Below, one piece after another: positions 63,736 to 64,000 of a DNA stretch of 64,000 nucleotides. The translations under genes and the position numbers were made by a program. Each line of letters begins with the position of its first letter. Position 1 is the first letter of the stretch. The notes beneath the pieces are model-generated. The model did not search any database. It had not been told where the DNA came from and saw only the letters and a list, made by a program, of their open reading frames with translations. The DNA comes from Alkalibacter saccharofermentans DSM 14828 (GTDB lineage: Bacteria; Bacillota; Clostridia; Eubacteriales; Alkalibacteraceae). The stretch is taken from positions 1-64,000 of the forward strand of contig NZ_FQTU01000004.1 of the NCBI RefSeq assembly GCF_900128885.1, read 5' to 3'.

Positions 63736-63774
63736 AGTGCTAAAACTTAAATAGACTCTCTGTAATTTAGCACT
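63736..63774. other. Inverted repeat upstream of the last gene
   Basis: AGTGCTAAA / TTTAGCACT, 9 bp with a 21-nt spacer, in the divergent region between the ABC-F and CMD-like genes. It could be an operator or a transcript hairpin. Confidence 0.4.
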
Positions 63775-63866
63775 AAAACTGATTTTTTATATCTTATGGC
63801 TTTATCCAACATTTTGGTGTAACATAAACATTATAAGGTACAACGTCAATCTAAGGGGGAATCGCT

Positions 63867-64000
63867 ATGGGCAATACTGCCTTTATTAAACCGCCAGCTA
63901 AAATTCCGTTTTTTATTAAGCTTGGCATAGCCATTTCAAAAAAAATCACAAAAAAAGATTTATTGGCACCCAAACTTCTGGCGTGGTATCCTAAGGCTGC
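63867..64000 (+). CDS. Carboxymuconolactone decarboxylase-like protein (partial)
   Basis: ATG with AAGGGGG 7 nt upstream; 44 codons are visible before the window ends. The sequence MGNTAFIKPPAKIPFFIKLG leads to DLLAPKLLAWYPKAA, which resembles the N-terminal part of CMD/AhpD-like proteins. The CxxC-H active-site region would lie beyond the edge, so the call is tentative. Confidence 0.5.
   Translation, partial: MGNTAFIKPPAKIPFFIKLGIAISKKITKKDLLAPKLLAWYPKA

Overview
The window is AT-rich DNA from an anaerobic, low-GC, Gram-positive bacterium, most likely a fermentative member of the Clostridia. This rests on ferredoxin-linked 2-oxoacid oxidation with a butyrate-type kinase, a SigI/RsgI pair, strong AGGAGG ribosome sites, lipobox lipoproteins, clostridial IS3, ISNCY and IS21 relics, and many intrinsic terminators. 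No rRNA, tRNA or CRISPR array was seen. Most genes lie on the minus strand.

Layout. 1-6.8 kb: the start of a repeat-rich exported Ig-like protein behind a leader-peptide/terminator arrangement, a DUF5050-type lipoprotein, a PiT phosphate transporter with its DUF47 partner, and a membrane diguanylate cyclase. 6.9-14 kb: a cytoplasmic alpha-amylase, a butyrate kinase plus four-subunit 2-oxoacid:ferredoxin oxidoreductase operon (acyl-CoA to acid plus ATP, as in amino-acid fermentation), and an ArsR-permease-thioredoxin efflux cassette. 14-19.1 kb: a complete peptide/nickel-type ABC importer behind a long structured leader. 19.1-22.3 kb: small housekeeping and hypothetical genes. 22.5-36.4 kb: a sugar-catabolic island bordered by three decayed insertion sequences. 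It has a ribose-type ABC importer, two closely related Gfo/Idh/MocA dehydrogenases and two xylose-isomerase-like TIM barrels. Its regulator is an unusual LacI protein carrying a second domain copied from the transporter's own binding protein. Matching TTGCGCAA sites sit just downstream of two of its promoters.

36.7-44.2 kb: small exported proteins, a double flavodoxin-like protein, pirin, and an operon for a galactitol-like PTS (IIB and IIC only), a zinc dehydrogenase and DeoC, controlled from two tandem TGTTCA palindromes. 44.2-55.3 kb: sigI/rsgI and a giant (about 2,944 aa) cyclic beta-glucan-synthase-like protein with its own promoter, leader terminator and TTG start. 55.2-64 kb: a 24-aa membrane peptide, a YedY-like lipoprotein, and an operon joining a corrinoid protein, a URO-D-type methyltransferase and a DUF1638-GGDEF protein. 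Then come a sugar dehydrogenase lipoprotein interrupted by an in-frame amber codon, a 57-aa secreted peptide, an ABC-F ATPase and the start of a carboxymuconolactone-decarboxylase-like gene.

The most promising leads are the LacI/binding-protein fusion with its regulon, the corrinoid/methyltransferase/diguanylate cyclase operon, the three leader-attenuator arrangements, and the small peptide genes.
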